Source: CAYSCX01 sp964429575 (lineage in GTDB: Bacteria > Desulfobacterota > Binatia > Binatales > Binataceae). Taken from it: a DNA stretch of 64,000 bases. Made by a program: the position numbers and the translations under genes. Shown here piece by piece: positions 17,828-26,580 of the stretch; position 1 is the first letter of the stretch; each line of letters opens with the position of its first letter. The stretch spans positions 62,001 to 126,000 of the forward strand of contig CAYSCX010000003.1 in assembly GCA_964429575.1 (NCBI GenBank), read 5' to 3'. The notes under the pieces were generated by a model. The model saw nothing but the letters and a program-made list of their open reading frames with translations. It ran no database searches and was not told the DNA's origin.

Positions 17828-19525
17828 CTACAGGGGTTCGGTGAGTTCGCCCAGCTTCTTGGTCAGCGCGAGGTTCTCCGAGTAATCGACCGCACAGACG
17901 ACGAGCGAAGCAACGTCATCCGCAAGCGCGCGCTTGAGCGTGGGCAGAAGTTCCTCGGCTGCGCCGATGCGATAACCCTTCGCCCCGAAGCTCTCCGCGT
18001 ACGCAACGAAATCGGGATTCGTGAAGTCGCAGTGCGAATCGCGGCCGAGCTCCAGGCCCATTTTCCACTTGATGAGCCCGTAGGCGCGATCTTCCCAGAC
18101 CAACGTCGTGAACCGGATCTTCTCGCGCACCGCGGTCTCCAGCTCCTGGGAGTTCATGAGGAAGCTTCCGTCGCCCATCACGGCGAGTACCTTGCGATCG
18201 GGATATGCGAGCTTTGACGCGATCGCTCCAGGCAGCGCGAAGCCCATCGTCGATAGCCCGTTTGAGACCAGGCAGGTGTTGGGCGCGTAGGCCGGGTACA
18301 GCCGCGCCATCCACATCTTCACGGCGCCAGTGTCGACCAACACGATGTCGTCGCGGCCCATTGCCTTGCGGATGTCGGCAACCAGGCGCTGCGGTTTGAC
18401 GGGAAACGATGCATCCTTCGCTCCCCGCTCGAGCTCCGCTCGCACCAACTCACGGACCTTCGCGCCAGTCCTTGGACGCGGGCGTTTGCGTTTGAGTACG
18501 TTCGCGAGCGCGTCGAGAGATTGTGGGATGTTTCCTTCGATGCCGACGGAGATGTGATAGTGCGCATCGACCTCGGCGGGATAACGATGGACGTGAATGA
18601 TCGACTTGTCGCCCCGGGGGTTCAGGCGATCGGGCGGGTACTCCTGCAAATCGTAACCCACGCACACGATCACGTCGGCGCGGTCGAATCCGAAGTTGAC
18701 GTAGTCGTGGCGCATGAAGCCGACCGCGCCAAGTGAATTGCGATGATCATCGGGAAACACGCCCTTGCCCATGAAGGTCGTTGCGACCGGGATGCCAAGA
18801 CGCTCTGAAAAACGCACTAGCGCCGCGCTCGCATCGTTGCGAACCGCCCCATGGCCTGCCAGCACCAACGGTGACTTCGCGTGTCTGATCACCTTCGCGG
18901 CGCGCGCGATCTGCCCGGACGACGGCGCCACATCGCGCACCACGTTGATCCTGAGTGGCGCCGCGTCGCGCGGTGCCGCAAGCTTCTCGACGTCTTCTGG
19001 AACCGCGAGGTACACAGCGCCCGGCCGTTCGGTCTGCGCGATCTTGAACGCCTTGCGCACCATCTCAGGAATCGCCTCAGGTCTCAACACAATGTCGGCC
19101 CACTTGGTCACTGGCCGGAACATTGCGACCAGGTCCACCCCTTGATGTGATTCTTTGTAGATGCGGGACAGGGCAACCTGCGCCGAAATCGCCACCAGCG
19201 GGGCGCTGTCGGTCTGCGCGTCGGCGATGCCGAGCAGCAAATTGATCGCGCCGGGGCCCAGCGTCGCCACGCAGACGCCCGCACGTTGCGTCAGCCGCCC
19301 GTAGATGTCGGCCATGAACGCGGCGCCCTGTTCATGGCGCACCAGAATGAACCGAATCGATGAGCGGTTGATCGCATCGATGAAATGAATGTTCTCTTCG
19401 CCGGGAATCCCGAAGATATACTCGACGCCCTCGTTCTCGAGGCATCGCACCAGCAGCCGTGCGGCGTTCGATTTAATTGATGTAGCGATCGAGCGTTCCT
19501 TCAGGCCAAGGCTGGTCTGAGTCAT
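17828..19525 (-). CDS. Acetolactate-synthase-like ThDP enzyme (AlsS type)
   Basis: 565 residues from the ATG at 19525 (a GTG lies three codons earlier). N-terminal ThDP pyrimidine domain: GIPGEENIHFIDA, LVRHEQGAAFMAD and LGPGAINLL with catalytic Glu in the HEQGA segment. The C-terminal domain has the cofactor motif GDGSFLMNSQELETA ending with an Asn-containing loop. This pattern is closest to catabolic AlsS-type enzymes, which join two pyruvates to acetolactate. No small regulatory subunit or ilvC lies nearby, supporting a non-biosynthetic or other 2-oxoacid role. Confidence 0.88.
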   Translation of the reverse strand: MTQTSLGLKERSIATSIKSNAARLLVRCLENEGVEYIFGIPGEENIHFIDAINRSSIRFILVRHEQGAAFMADIYGRLTQRAGVCVATLGPGAINLLLGIADAQTDSAPLVAISAQVALSRIYKESHQGVDLVAMFRPVTKWADIVLRPEAIPEMVRKAFKIAQTERPGAVYLAVPEDVEKLAAPRDAAPLRINVVRDVAPSSGQIARAAKVIRHAKSPLVLAGHGAVRNDASAALVRFSERLGIPVATTFMGKGVFPDDHRNSLGAVGFMRHDYVNFGFDRADVIVCVGYDLQEYPPDRLNPRGDKSIIHVHRYPAEVDAHYHISVGIEGNIPQSLDALANVLKRKRPRPRTGAKVRELVRAELERGAKDASFPVKPQRLVADIRKAMGRDDIVLVDTGAVKMWMARLYPAYAPNTCLVSNGLSTMGFALPGAIASKLAYPDRKVLAVMGDGSFLMNSQELETAVREKIRFTTLVWEDRAYGLIKWKMGLELGRDSHCDFTNPDFVAYAESFGAKGYRIGAAEELLPTLKRALADDVASLVVCAVDYSENLALTKKLGELTEPL

Positions 19526-19695
19526 CGATAACACATTTCCGGGTCGTGTAAACTTCCATCCGCCCGTTCCACCATCGCGTCAGCCAGCGTGTCGATGACG
19601 ATGTCCGTCCGCGCGCTGACAGGCAATCAGCAGGCCTTTGGTAAGCAAGTTTGAATCACGCTTGAGCGTGGTTCTTGTCGATTTTACAGGGTTTC

Positions 19696-19771
19696 TGGAG
19701 CCACCCGTCGGATTCGAACCGACGACCTGCTGATTACGAATCAGCTGCTCTACCAACTGAGCTAGGGTGGC
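19696..19771 (-). tRNA. tRNA-Thr(CGT)
   Basis: A 76-nt cloverleaf reads on the minus strand from 19771 to 19696. The acceptor stem is GCCACCC / GGGTGGC, the D-arm has AGTTGGTA, and the anticodon stem GCTGA/TCAGC encloses loop TTCGTAA with anticodon CGT. The T-loop is TTCGAAT. The discriminator T is followed by an encoded CCA. All four stems pair. It decodes ACG threonine codons. Confidence 0.97.
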
Positions 19772-20401
19772 TCGCTCACAGCCCATCCGAGCACGCGGAC
19801 TCACGAGATTAGCTGAGGCGGCCGCGTCGGAAAAGCCGGCGGCGACAATTCAAGCGCGCCGCGAGCGGTCGAGCGTTGCAACCAGGCCTGCCGCAAGTTG
19901 GATGCGCTCACGTGCGAAGAGAAAATCCGTCCCGACTGCGACGACCGCCGCTGGCTTGCCTCGGATTCGCTCCCGGCGCTACGTGGCCGCAGGAGTGAAT
20001 CGAGACGGCCCGCACGGCGGCGCATCAGCCAATCAAGTACGGCGAACTGGCGCCCGTATTCGACGCGCCGACCATTACGGCGCGAAGCGCGCGCGCGTCC
20101 AATCCGCCAGCAACTTCATCAGCCGCGGCCGCGGATCGCCGAGATGTTTCCTGGTCCAGCCCGCGCGTGAAGTGGTCAGCGCCCGAATTGAAATCTGCCT
20201 GGCCCGGGCTCCGACTGCTCGTGCTGTTGGGCGGACCGAGCATGGATCGGCGCCTAGATTTCCCGGCAGCATCTGATGATGCGGTCGGCGCCGTAGAAGT
20301 CGGCGCGGCTTGCCGTTAGAAGGTCGCTGCGTTCTAATATTCGCCGGCCGTCGGCGCCAATAAGCGCGACGGCGGGTTTCAGCAGCGAAAAGGGGTGCGC
20401 G
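19772..20401. other. Intergenic region with decayed hydrolase tail
   Basis: 630 bases between tRNA-Thr and the Sel1 gene. Frames on both strands are arginine/serine-rich shadows without domains. Positions 20061-20190 are a degraded copy of the 3' end of the alpha/beta hydrolase at 22181-23461. The last 100 bases should hold the Sel1 gene promoter; an AAAGGGG ribosome site ends the region. Confidence 0.5.
20075..20190 (-). pseudogene. Decayed 3' fragment of an alpha/beta hydrolase
   Basis: The minus-strand reading ends LGDPRPRLMKLLADWTRARFAP then stop, nearly identical to the last residues of the intact hydrolase at 22181-23461 (LGDPRPRLMKLVTDWTRARFAP). Upstream, the GADHF motif survives in a different frame, so at least one frameshift has occurred. 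The DNA similarity extends past the stop to 20061, matching 22168 onward. No N-terminal part is present. It is the relic of a duplication with the Sel1 gene between the copies. Confidence 0.85.
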
Positions 20402-22081
20402 ATGTCAACTCCAGCCGCGGTCAGCGTCATGAAGCGCCGGCTGCCTTTCAGGCCAAGTGCGGTTGCCGTTGCATTGGCTTTGGGTCTTGCAGTCGCGAGC
20501 CTCGCCCTGACTTGCCGCGCGCAGGTTGTGGGTGCGGAGAAGCTCGAAGGAATACGGCGTCGGGCCGAGCAGGGGAACGCCGACGCGCAGAATGTCCTTG
20601 CCCAGGCGTACTACAAGGGCGAAGGCGTGCGGCAGGACTACGCCGAGGCCGCAAGGTGGGTGCGCAAAGCCGCCGAGCAGGGAAGCCCCGGGGCCCAGAA
20701 CAACCTTGGCGAGATGTACTACAACGGCATCGGCGTGCCGCGGGACTACGGCGAGGCCGTCAAGTGGTACCGAAGAGCTGCCGAGCAGAGATTCGCTCCC
20801 GGGCAGACCAACTTGGGTGCCATGTACGCCGCAGGCGAGGGCGTCCCGCGAGGCTATGCCGAGGCCGTGGCTTGGACACGTAAAGCCGCCGAGCAGGGTT
20901 ACGCCGTGGCGCAGAACAACCTTGCGGGGCTGTACTATAGGGGCGAGGGCGTGCCGCGGGACTACGGCGAGGCGGTCAAGTGGTACCGAAGAGCCGCCGA
21001 GCGAGGATACGCCAAGGCGCAGTACAGTCTCGGCGCGATATACGCGAAGGGCGAGGGCGTCGCGCGGGATTACGGCGAGGCCCTCAACTGGTACCGCAAG
21101 GCGGCCGAGCAGGGGAACGCCGACGCGCAGAACAACCTCGGCGCGATGTATCGCGAAGGTGAAGGTGTGCCGCAAGACTATGCCGAGGCTTTAAACTGGT
21201 TCCGCAAGGCAGCCGCGCAAGGCGACGAGGGAGGCCAGTACAACCTCGGCGCGATGTACGTGGGTGGTATGGGCTTGCCCCAAGACCTTGACGAAGCCGC
21301 AAAGTGGTTTCACAAGGCCGCGGAGCAGGGGAACGCTATGGCACAGTACAACCTTGGCGCGATGTACGCGGCTGGAGAGGGCGTGCCGCAAGACTACGCC
21401 GAGGCTGTAAACTGGTACCGGAAAGCCGCCGAGCAGGGGAACGCCGACGCGCAGATGAGGCTGGGTGCCCTTTACTCCACGGGCAAGGGCGTGCCACGGG
21501 ACGAGGCTGAGGCCTCTCGGTGGGTCCGCAAGGCCGCCGAGCAGGGGAACGCCGACGCGCAGAGCACCTTGGGTGCGTTGTACGTACTGGGCCTCGGCGT
21601 GCCGCGAGACTACGCCGAGGTCGTCAAGTGGTACCGCAAAGCCGCCGAGCAGGGACACGCGGCCGCGCAGAACAATCTTGCTGTCGTGTACTACAAGGGC
21701 GAAGGCGTGCCGCCGGACTACGCCGAGGCCGCAAGCTGGTTCCGCAGGGCCGCCGAGCAGGGACACGCGGACGCGCAGCGTAGCCTCGGCGTGATGTACT
21801 TCAGGGGCGAGGGCGTGCCGCGCGATGATGCCGAGGCCGTCATATGGTGGCGCAAGGCCGCCGAGCAGGGACACGCTAGGGCGCAGCACAACCTCGGCCA
21901 GATGTACCAAGAAGGCGCGGGGGTGCCACAGGACTATGCCGAGGCTTACAAATGGTTCTCGATCGCGGGATCTACTCAAGTGTTGGAGCGGCTGCAGCGG
22001 CTGATGACCCCGGCGCAACTCGAGCAGGCGAAGCGCGACGCGTCGGCGTGGCTTGCAGCCCATCCGCCCAAGGCCAAGTGA
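20402..22081 (+). CDS. Exported Sel1-repeat protein with 13 repeats
   Basis: 559 residues. A basic N-terminus and hydrophobic segment (residues ~15-40, ending TCRAQ) look like a signal peptide. From residue ~50 to ~520 there are 13 complete 36-residue Sel1 repeats of the form RKAAEQGNADAQNNLGAMY then GEGVPQDYAEAVKWY, plus a partial repeat and a helical tail. Sel1 arrays form solenoids for protein-protein contacts, often periplasmic or in envelope stress and secretion. The DNA units are highly similar to each other (108 bp), so copy number may vary. AAAGGGG precedes the ATG. Confidence 0.95.
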   Translation: MSTPAAVSVMKRRLPFRPSAVAVALALGLAVASLALTCRAQVVGAEKLEGIRRRAEQGNADAQNVLAQAYYKGEGVRQDYAEAARWVRKAAEQGSPGAQNNLGEMYYNGIGVPRDYGEAVKWYRRAAEQRFAPGQTNLGAMYAAGEGVPRGYAEAVAWTRKAAEQGYAVAQNNLAGLYYRGEGVPRDYGEAVKWYRRAAERGYAKAQYSLGAIYAKGEGVARDYGEALNWYRKAAEQGNADAQNNLGAMYREGEGVPQDYAEALNWFRKAAAQGDEGGQYNLGAMYVGGMGLPQDLDEAAKWFHKAAEQGNAMAQYNLGAMYAAGEGVPQDYAEAVNWYRKAAEQGNADAQMRLGALYSTGKGVPRDEAEASRWVRKAAEQGNADAQSTLGALYVLGLGVPRDYAEVVKWYRKAAEQGHAAAQNNLAVVYYKGEGVPPDYAEAASWFRRAAEQGHADAQRSLGVMYFRGEGVPRDDAEAVIWWRKAAEQGHARAQHNLGQMYQEGAGVPQDYAEAYKWFSIAGSTQVLERLQRLMTPAQLEQAKRDASAWLAAHPPKAK

Positions 22082-22180
22082 GCCAATGGGTCGTCTGCCA
22101 CCGACCGCTGCTTGAGCCGCTCCGGAGAAAAACAGCTGACGCTGGGTTCTGCCCGCCTGTCGGCGCCGACACGCCGCCCA

Positions 22181-23461
22181 TTACGGCGCGAAGCGCGCTC
22201 GTGTCCAGTCGGTCACCAGCTTCATCAGGCGCGGCCTGGGGTCGCCGAGGTTCTTCTTCGTGCCTCCCGCACGCATGAAGTGATCGGCGCCCTCGATGAA
22301 TGCGAGCGTCTTGTCCTTCGCGCCCGAGAGCTCGTACTGCTCGCGAACATCCGAGATGAAGATGTCCTGGTCGCCGTTCGAGCCCACGACCAACGTCGGC
22401 ACCGGCACTTTCGGCAAGTTGCGCACGACATTCGCATACGACGACAGCCCCGACCACGTGGAGAGCCACGCGTCGGGCGTGACAATACGCCCCAGGCCGA
22501 AGGTCGAGTAGTTCACCAGGTCGGGACGTGGCGCGAAGATCGAACCGACCACGCGCTCCGAGGGGTCGAGCGTGAGGTCGAGATAATTCGGATTCGCGGC
22601 GGTTCGGTACACGATAATGTAGTGGGGCGCCATTGAGCGCCGCGACGCGTCGCGCTTGCGGTCGGCCGGCGCCGAGTTGAACTCCGATGAACGGGAGTAT
22701 TCGCGCGCGAATCGTGCCTGCTGGAGATGCGAACGCGCGATCGAATCGATTCGCGCGCAGCGCGCGCTTTGCGCTGTGCGGTAGCGCTCGAGGAACTCAG
22801 GCGCGTAGCGGCTCGTCTCGGGCGGGGTGCGAAAGCCGTTGCGCTCGTCATACATATCGAGCGCGGGATCCGTCGCGAGTGGATTATTCTCATCGACCAC
22901 CGCGGCGTCGAGGCATCGCAGCAGTACTTTTCCCTGTCCGGGATGTGCCGCGAGGATAATGAAACCGTCAGCGGTAGGAAGGTCGAACTGATTCAGATCC
23001 GGTGGACCACCGCCTGGCGGCGCCACGACCCGCTGCCCCTTGGGCGTGCGCGCCTCGGCATCGTAGTACGAGAAGAGCGAGCCGCCGCCCGAGTTTCCCA
23101 GCATCACGACATGCTCGAATCCCTCCTCGTCGCGCAGGTAGCGAATCGCCGCGGCCAGGTCGAGCATCAGTGCCTCGTGCAGCATCGTGGTGTCGTTGTT
23201 CAGATAGCGCGTGTTGAAGCCGAACGCGGCGAATCCCGCCTCGACCCAAAACGGAATCGAGTAGTGATGTCCGAAGTCGCCGCGCGGATGCGACATGATC
23301 ACGACGGTGCGCGGCTTGCCTCGCGCCGGCCGCCAAAGAATTCCGCGCGACTTGATCAGGTCGGCAGCGTAGAGCTGTGCGACCTTGTGATTGACGGCTG
23401 GATCGATGTCGCCAAAGTCGATCGGATAGCGGAGCTGATAGTCCTGCGGCGCTTTGGGCAT
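22181..23461 (-). CDS. Alpha/beta hydrolase (peptidase/esterase-like)
   Basis: 426 residues. The nucleophile elbow reads MLGNSGGGSLFSYYDAE, the acid is probably in SNGDQDIFISD and the His in EGADHFMRAGG. Insertions between the core strands make it larger than a minimal hydrolase. A GGGAGGAACC site precedes the ATG. The gene is convergent with the Sel1 gene 99 bp away, and a decayed copy of its last 40 codons lies at 20075-20190. Substrate unknown. Confidence 0.9.
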   Translation of the reverse strand: MPKAPQDYQLRYPIDFGDIDPAVNHKVAQLYAADLIKSRGILWRPARGKPRTVVIMSHPRGDFGHHYSIPFWVEAGFAAFGFNTRYLNNDTTMLHEALMLDLAAAIRYLRDEEGFEHVVMLGNSGGGSLFSYYDAEARTPKGQRVVAPPGGGPPDLNQFDLPTADGFIILAAHPGQGKVLLRCLDAAVVDENNPLATDPALDMYDERNGFRTPPETSRYAPEFLERYRTAQSARCARIDSIARSHLQQARFAREYSRSSEFNSAPADRKRDASRRSMAPHYIIVYRTAANPNYLDLTLDPSERVVGSIFAPRPDLVNYSTFGLGRIVTPDAWLSTWSGLSSYANVVRNLPKVPVPTLVVGSNGDQDIFISDVREQYELSGAKDKTLAFIEGADHFMRAGGTKKNLGDPRPRLMKLVTDWTRARFAP

Positions 23462-23554
23462 CGCGGTTCCTCCCGCGCCTCTTATACTAAATTCTCGCTT
23501 GCTTTCACGACTTGCGCCGATGTGGCACGCTCTTGAGTTTCGGAGCGCAAGAAG

Positions 23555-24601
23555 GTGAAAGCAGGAATCATCGGCGGGCGCGGCACGGGCAAATCGACCG
23601 TGTTCTGGGCGCTTACGGGGCTCAAACCGATTGCCGGCACGGGCGACGGCAAGGCGCGCGCGCGACCGGGACAGATCAAAGTGGCCGACGCCCGCCTCGA
23701 CATGATCGAGTCACTCTATTTATCGAAGAAAAAGGTGCAGGCCGAGCTGACAGTCGTAGATTTCACGCCGAATCCCAAGGAGCAGAAGGAGGGCGCGGCG
23801 CTCGACCCCAGCCTGATTCCGCTCATCCGCGACATCGACGCGCTCCTCATTGTGATACCGCAGTTTGCGGCGATGAATCGCGAGCTGATCGCCGAAGTGC
23901 GCAATATCGACGGCGAACTCGTCTTCGCGGATTTCGAACAGGCGGAACGACGGCTCGAACGAATGAAGAAGGAGAAAGCGCCCAGCGATATCGAGCGCGC
24001 CGCGCTCGCGAAATGCGTCACGACGCTCGAGCACGGCACGCCGCTTCGCACTATCGAGTTAACCGCGCAAGAAAAGCAGGCGCTTTCGGGCTATGGCTTT
24101 CTATCGCAAAAGCCCGCACTGGTCGTGACCAACTGTGAGACGGAACGCGCGACTGCCGTGATCACCGACGCGGAGCGCGATGCGCTGCGCGAGCATGGCC
24201 TCGAGGCGTTCCGGCTCGCGGCGGCATTCGAGGCGGAGCTGTGGGACCTGGATGCCGACGCGCAAGGCGAGTTCCTCAAGGAGGCGGGCCTCGACGCGCC
24301 CGCGCGAGACCGCCTGGTCGCAGCACTGTGGACCTACATGGGGCTGCTCACGTACTACACCGCGGGCGAGAATGAGGCGCGCGCTTGGGCTCTCGAACGC
24401 GGCGGGACGGCTCTGGATGCGGCCGCCAACGTGCATAGCGATCTCTCGCGCGGATTCATCCGCGCCGAAGTGATGTCGTATGACGAGTTCGTCGCGCTCG
24501 GCTCCGAAGCGAAGATGCGCGAGGCGGGAAAGCTTCGTCTGGAGGGCCGCGACTACGTGGTCAAGGAAGCCGACATTCTGAAGATTCGATTCAAGGTATA
24601 G
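23555..24601 (+). CDS. Divergent YchF/Obg-like GTPase-family protein
   Basis: 348 residues, GTG start. A P-loop GGRGTGKSTVFWALTG lies at residues ~7-22 and a YchF-like NxxE-type specificity motif appears in VVTNCETE. The C-terminal ~85 residues are a clear YchF TGS-like/DUF933 domain: GENEARAWALERG, HSDLSRGFIRAEVMSYDEF, GKLRLEGRDYVVKEADI. The G3 region, normally D-[IT]-A-G-L-V, reads VVDFTPNPKEQKEG, so the conserved Gly is missing. YchF is a ribosome-associated ATPase/GTPase in other bacteria; here catalytic function may differ. Confidence 0.9.
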   Translation: MKAGIIGGRGTGKSTVFWALTGLKPIAGTGDGKARARPGQIKVADARLDMIESLYLSKKKVQAELTVVDFTPNPKEQKEGAALDPSLIPLIRDIDALLIVIPQFAAMNRELIAEVRNIDGELVFADFEQAERRLERMKKEKAPSDIERAALAKCVTTLEHGTPLRTIELTAQEKQALSGYGFLSQKPALVVTNCETERATAVITDAERDALREHGLEAFRLAAAFEAELWDLDADAQGEFLKEAGLDAPARDRLVAALWTYMGLLTYYTAGENEARAWALERGGTALDAAANVHSDLSRGFIRAEVMSYDEFVALGSEAKMREAGKLRLEGRDYVVKEADILKIRFKV

Positions 24602-24685
24602 CCGTGATACGCCGTTCATTATTGCGAGGGCTCGTCGTCGTAGGCAGATTCGGACCGATTATTGGCTTTGTCGCCACCTGCATCG

Positions 24686-24874
24686 GGATTGGATTTGCAT
24701 TTGCTGCTGCGACGCGCGGCGCATCGATTCGGCGTGGATTCTCGCGAGATCCTGGTCGAGATGGGTCGGCGCAAAGCAGTCGGAGGCCAGGAAGACATGA
24801 TCATCGATGTCGCGGTCGATTTGTCAAAGCGCAAACGCCCTCCGGTGCCGCCTCCCGCACTTCCTGATCGCTAA
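24686..24874 (+). pseudogene. C-terminal remnant of 4-hydroxy-2-oxovalerate aldolase
   Basis: This frame ends AAHRFGVDSREILVEMGRRK then AVGGQEDMIIDVAVDLSKRK, which matches the characteristic end of DmpG/MhpE/BphI-type aldolases (GRR-x-VGGQEDM). The roughly 280 preceding residues are absent: upstream lies 60 bp of unrelated sequence and then the GTPase gene. No start codon with a ribosome site is available, so this is a broken gene. It hints that a meta-cleavage operon once existed here or was partly transferred. Confidence 0.8.
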
Positions 24875-25076
24875 ATTCCTTGCAATAGCAGAATGCTTGC
24901 CTGGGCTGAGATCGGTCACTTCTTTTGGTCCTCGTGAAGACCTCGTCCGTTCACTCGAGCGCGCGCCTCGCGAAGATCCGCCTGCGCCTCGAAGTCTGGC
25001 ACCGAGAGCGCGCAAAACTTCTCCGCGGAGCAGGTAAATGCCGGCGCTAAGCGCTTCTTGATTCGACGATGAGCGC

Positions 25077-25718
25077 TTATCGCGCTTGCGCAAGCTGCTT
25101 GATCATCGCCTGAGTCGTAGCGGTGTCGTTCAGCCTCGGAAAAGGTTCAGCGGGCTGCGGGACGCCAAGAAATCGGCATAACGGCGCCCACCCTTCCTTG
25201 ACTTCGTACACGAGCAGCCGCTTGGGATCGATATTGGCGCGAACGTTCTCGGTGTGCCGTTGAAACACGGCGATTGCATGCGCCTTGTCCTCGAAACGGT
25301 CGCTGAACGTATCCGTCGCGACCAGTTTTCGCGCCATCTCAAGCTGTTGTTTCATAATGGGCGGCATTCGGTTGCTCAGCGTGATGGTCATCGCCTGATA
25401 GATTGTGTCATTCATGCTGCGCCACCAAGCTTCGGGATCTCGAACCGATAGCAGTACCTTGGCGTCCGGATAGTGGTCGGCAAGCTCGCGCCAGAAGGTG
25501 CATGCCGGCCAATCAACCGTTGCGGCGAACTCGGCGAAGAGGACATCCCAATCGATCGGCTTGCCGAACGCCAGCCCATGCCACATCGCGACGTGGTCTG
25601 GACGCGCCATCACCTCCATCATGTGATAGCAGGGGCCGAATCCGAGCTTCTCCAGGGCGCTCTTCAATGAAAGCGTGCCGGTTCTTCCGAACCCCGCACC
25701 GATGACTTTTAGTGACAT
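25077..25718 (-). CDS. Sulfotransferase-family protein (Sulfotransfer_4 type)
   Basis: 213 residues. It starts VIGAGFGRTGTLSLKSALEKLG, a P-loop-like 5'-phosphosulfate motif of PAPS-dependent enzymes, followed by CYHMMEV. VLLSVRDPEAWWRSM carries the 3'-phosphate-binding Arg/Ser. Length fits the short bacterial class in PF17784, which is largely uncharacterised. GAGGGAAG precedes the ATG. It stands alone next to a decayed region. It could sulfonate a small metabolite or be a non-sulfating relative. Confidence 0.9.
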   Translation of the reverse strand: MSLKVIGAGFGRTGTLSLKSALEKLGFGPCYHMMEVMARPDHVAMWHGLAFGKPIDWDVLFAEFAATVDWPACTFWRELADHYPDAKVLLSVRDPEAWWRSMNDTIYQAMTITLSNRMPPIMKQQLEMARKLVATDTFSDRFEDKAHAIAVFQRHTENVRANIDPKRLLVYEVKEGWAPLCRFLGVPQPAEPFPRLNDTATTQAMIKQLAQAR

Positions 25719-26109
25719 GCCGTCTTCCCTCTGTAAGGACTCCGTCAGGCGGCGAAATTGTCTAAGGGGCCGATGCTATGCCGCGCGCGTGCCCCATTTA
25801 TTTTTCGAGTTGGCCGCTGGCAATACATGGCGAAAAGCAGTGTCAAAGCGGCTGGCGAGTGGTGGTGATTCAAGTCCACCTGACGCCGGATGCTCGCAGG
25901 ACTTGTTAAGGCGGACGACCGACTCACCGACATCCTAAAGAGGTGCAGCAGGTCGATCCGGGCGAGCACACCGCGGGAGCTAGTGTTGGACGCAGCGGAG
26001 GAGCTTACCGGTCGGCCTTTCAGTCCGGATACCTTTGCCAAATTCGCGAACCTGAAGTCAACAACTGATAGGGAGCGGCGCGACGGCGGGCGAGGCCGCG
26101 CCGCAACGG
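25719..26109. other. Intergenic, possibly decayed region
   Basis: About 390 bases with no supported gene. A plus frame from 25890 gives a protein-like stretch (RELVLDAAEELTGRPFSPDT, then FAKFANLKS) before degrading into arginine-rich sequence. This may be the trace of a former gene, but I cannot assign it. Confidence 0.35.
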
Positions 26110-26523
26110 TCATGGCGAGGCTTCCTGCTCCTCGATGCAGAACACACTGCTCGCCGGCTCGGCCTGGTAACAGCGCCGCCCCGCAGCGTCTGCCGCGGAC
26201 AGCACGCCCGCTTCTCGCTCCAAAAAGCTGGCCAGCGTTTCATTTCCGCCAGTTCCTGGCCCCCGGCCGCCGGCCCACACTTCGACAGCCCGCTGGCCGT
26301 CGATGTCGTTCGTCCAGATGGCACCGTTGCCGGGTTCCTGCCGCTTAGATGCGTGGTACTCGGTATGGAGCGTGGCGCGCTGCCCCCGTACCGCTCGTGT
26401 GACGCCGTAAACGACCTGGTCCAGCCCGGAGTACGCCGGAGTGGCGCACGCTTGGGAGGTCAAGCGAAGTGCTGCCACGGCTGTGATTCTTGCTGCGAGT
26501 TTCATTGTAGCCGGAATTTCCAT
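26110..26523 (-). CDS. Possible small exported protein
   Basis: 137 codons from the first ATG, or 131 from the second (MKLAARITAVAALRL). The second start would give a signal-peptide-like leader ending ACA. Cys residues at ~26, ~117 and ~128 could pair outside the cytoplasm. There is no recognised domain and no strong ribosome site. Coding character is moderate, and the region around it is decayed. Treat as tentative. Confidence 0.4.
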   Translation of the reverse strand: MEIPATMKLAARITAVAALRLTSQACATPAYSGLDQVVYGVTRAVRGQRATLHTEYHASKRQEPGNGAIWTNDIDGQRAVEVWAGGRGPGTGGNETLASFLEREAGVLSAADAAGRRCYQAEPASSVFCIEEQEASP

Positions 26524-26580
26524 TATCAGTCTCTGATTTCAGCTCCCCGTATAGACCGGCCGGTCCTCGCTCTGCAAGGG

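Noticed and set aside
19696..20401. Integrated island at the tRNA-Thr
   Set aside because: No integrase and no duplicated tRNA 3' end was found; the tRNA 3' end faces the TPP-enzyme gene, and the Sel1 locus is on the other side.
20540..21960. CRISPR-like regular repeats
   Set aside because: The 108-bp period is in-frame coding sequence for Sel1 repeats, with no unique spacers and no cas genes.
25840..25890. tRNA fragment (TTCAAGT loop with a GC stem)
   Set aside because: Only a T-arm-like hairpin is present; no acceptor, D- or anticodon arm can be folded around it.
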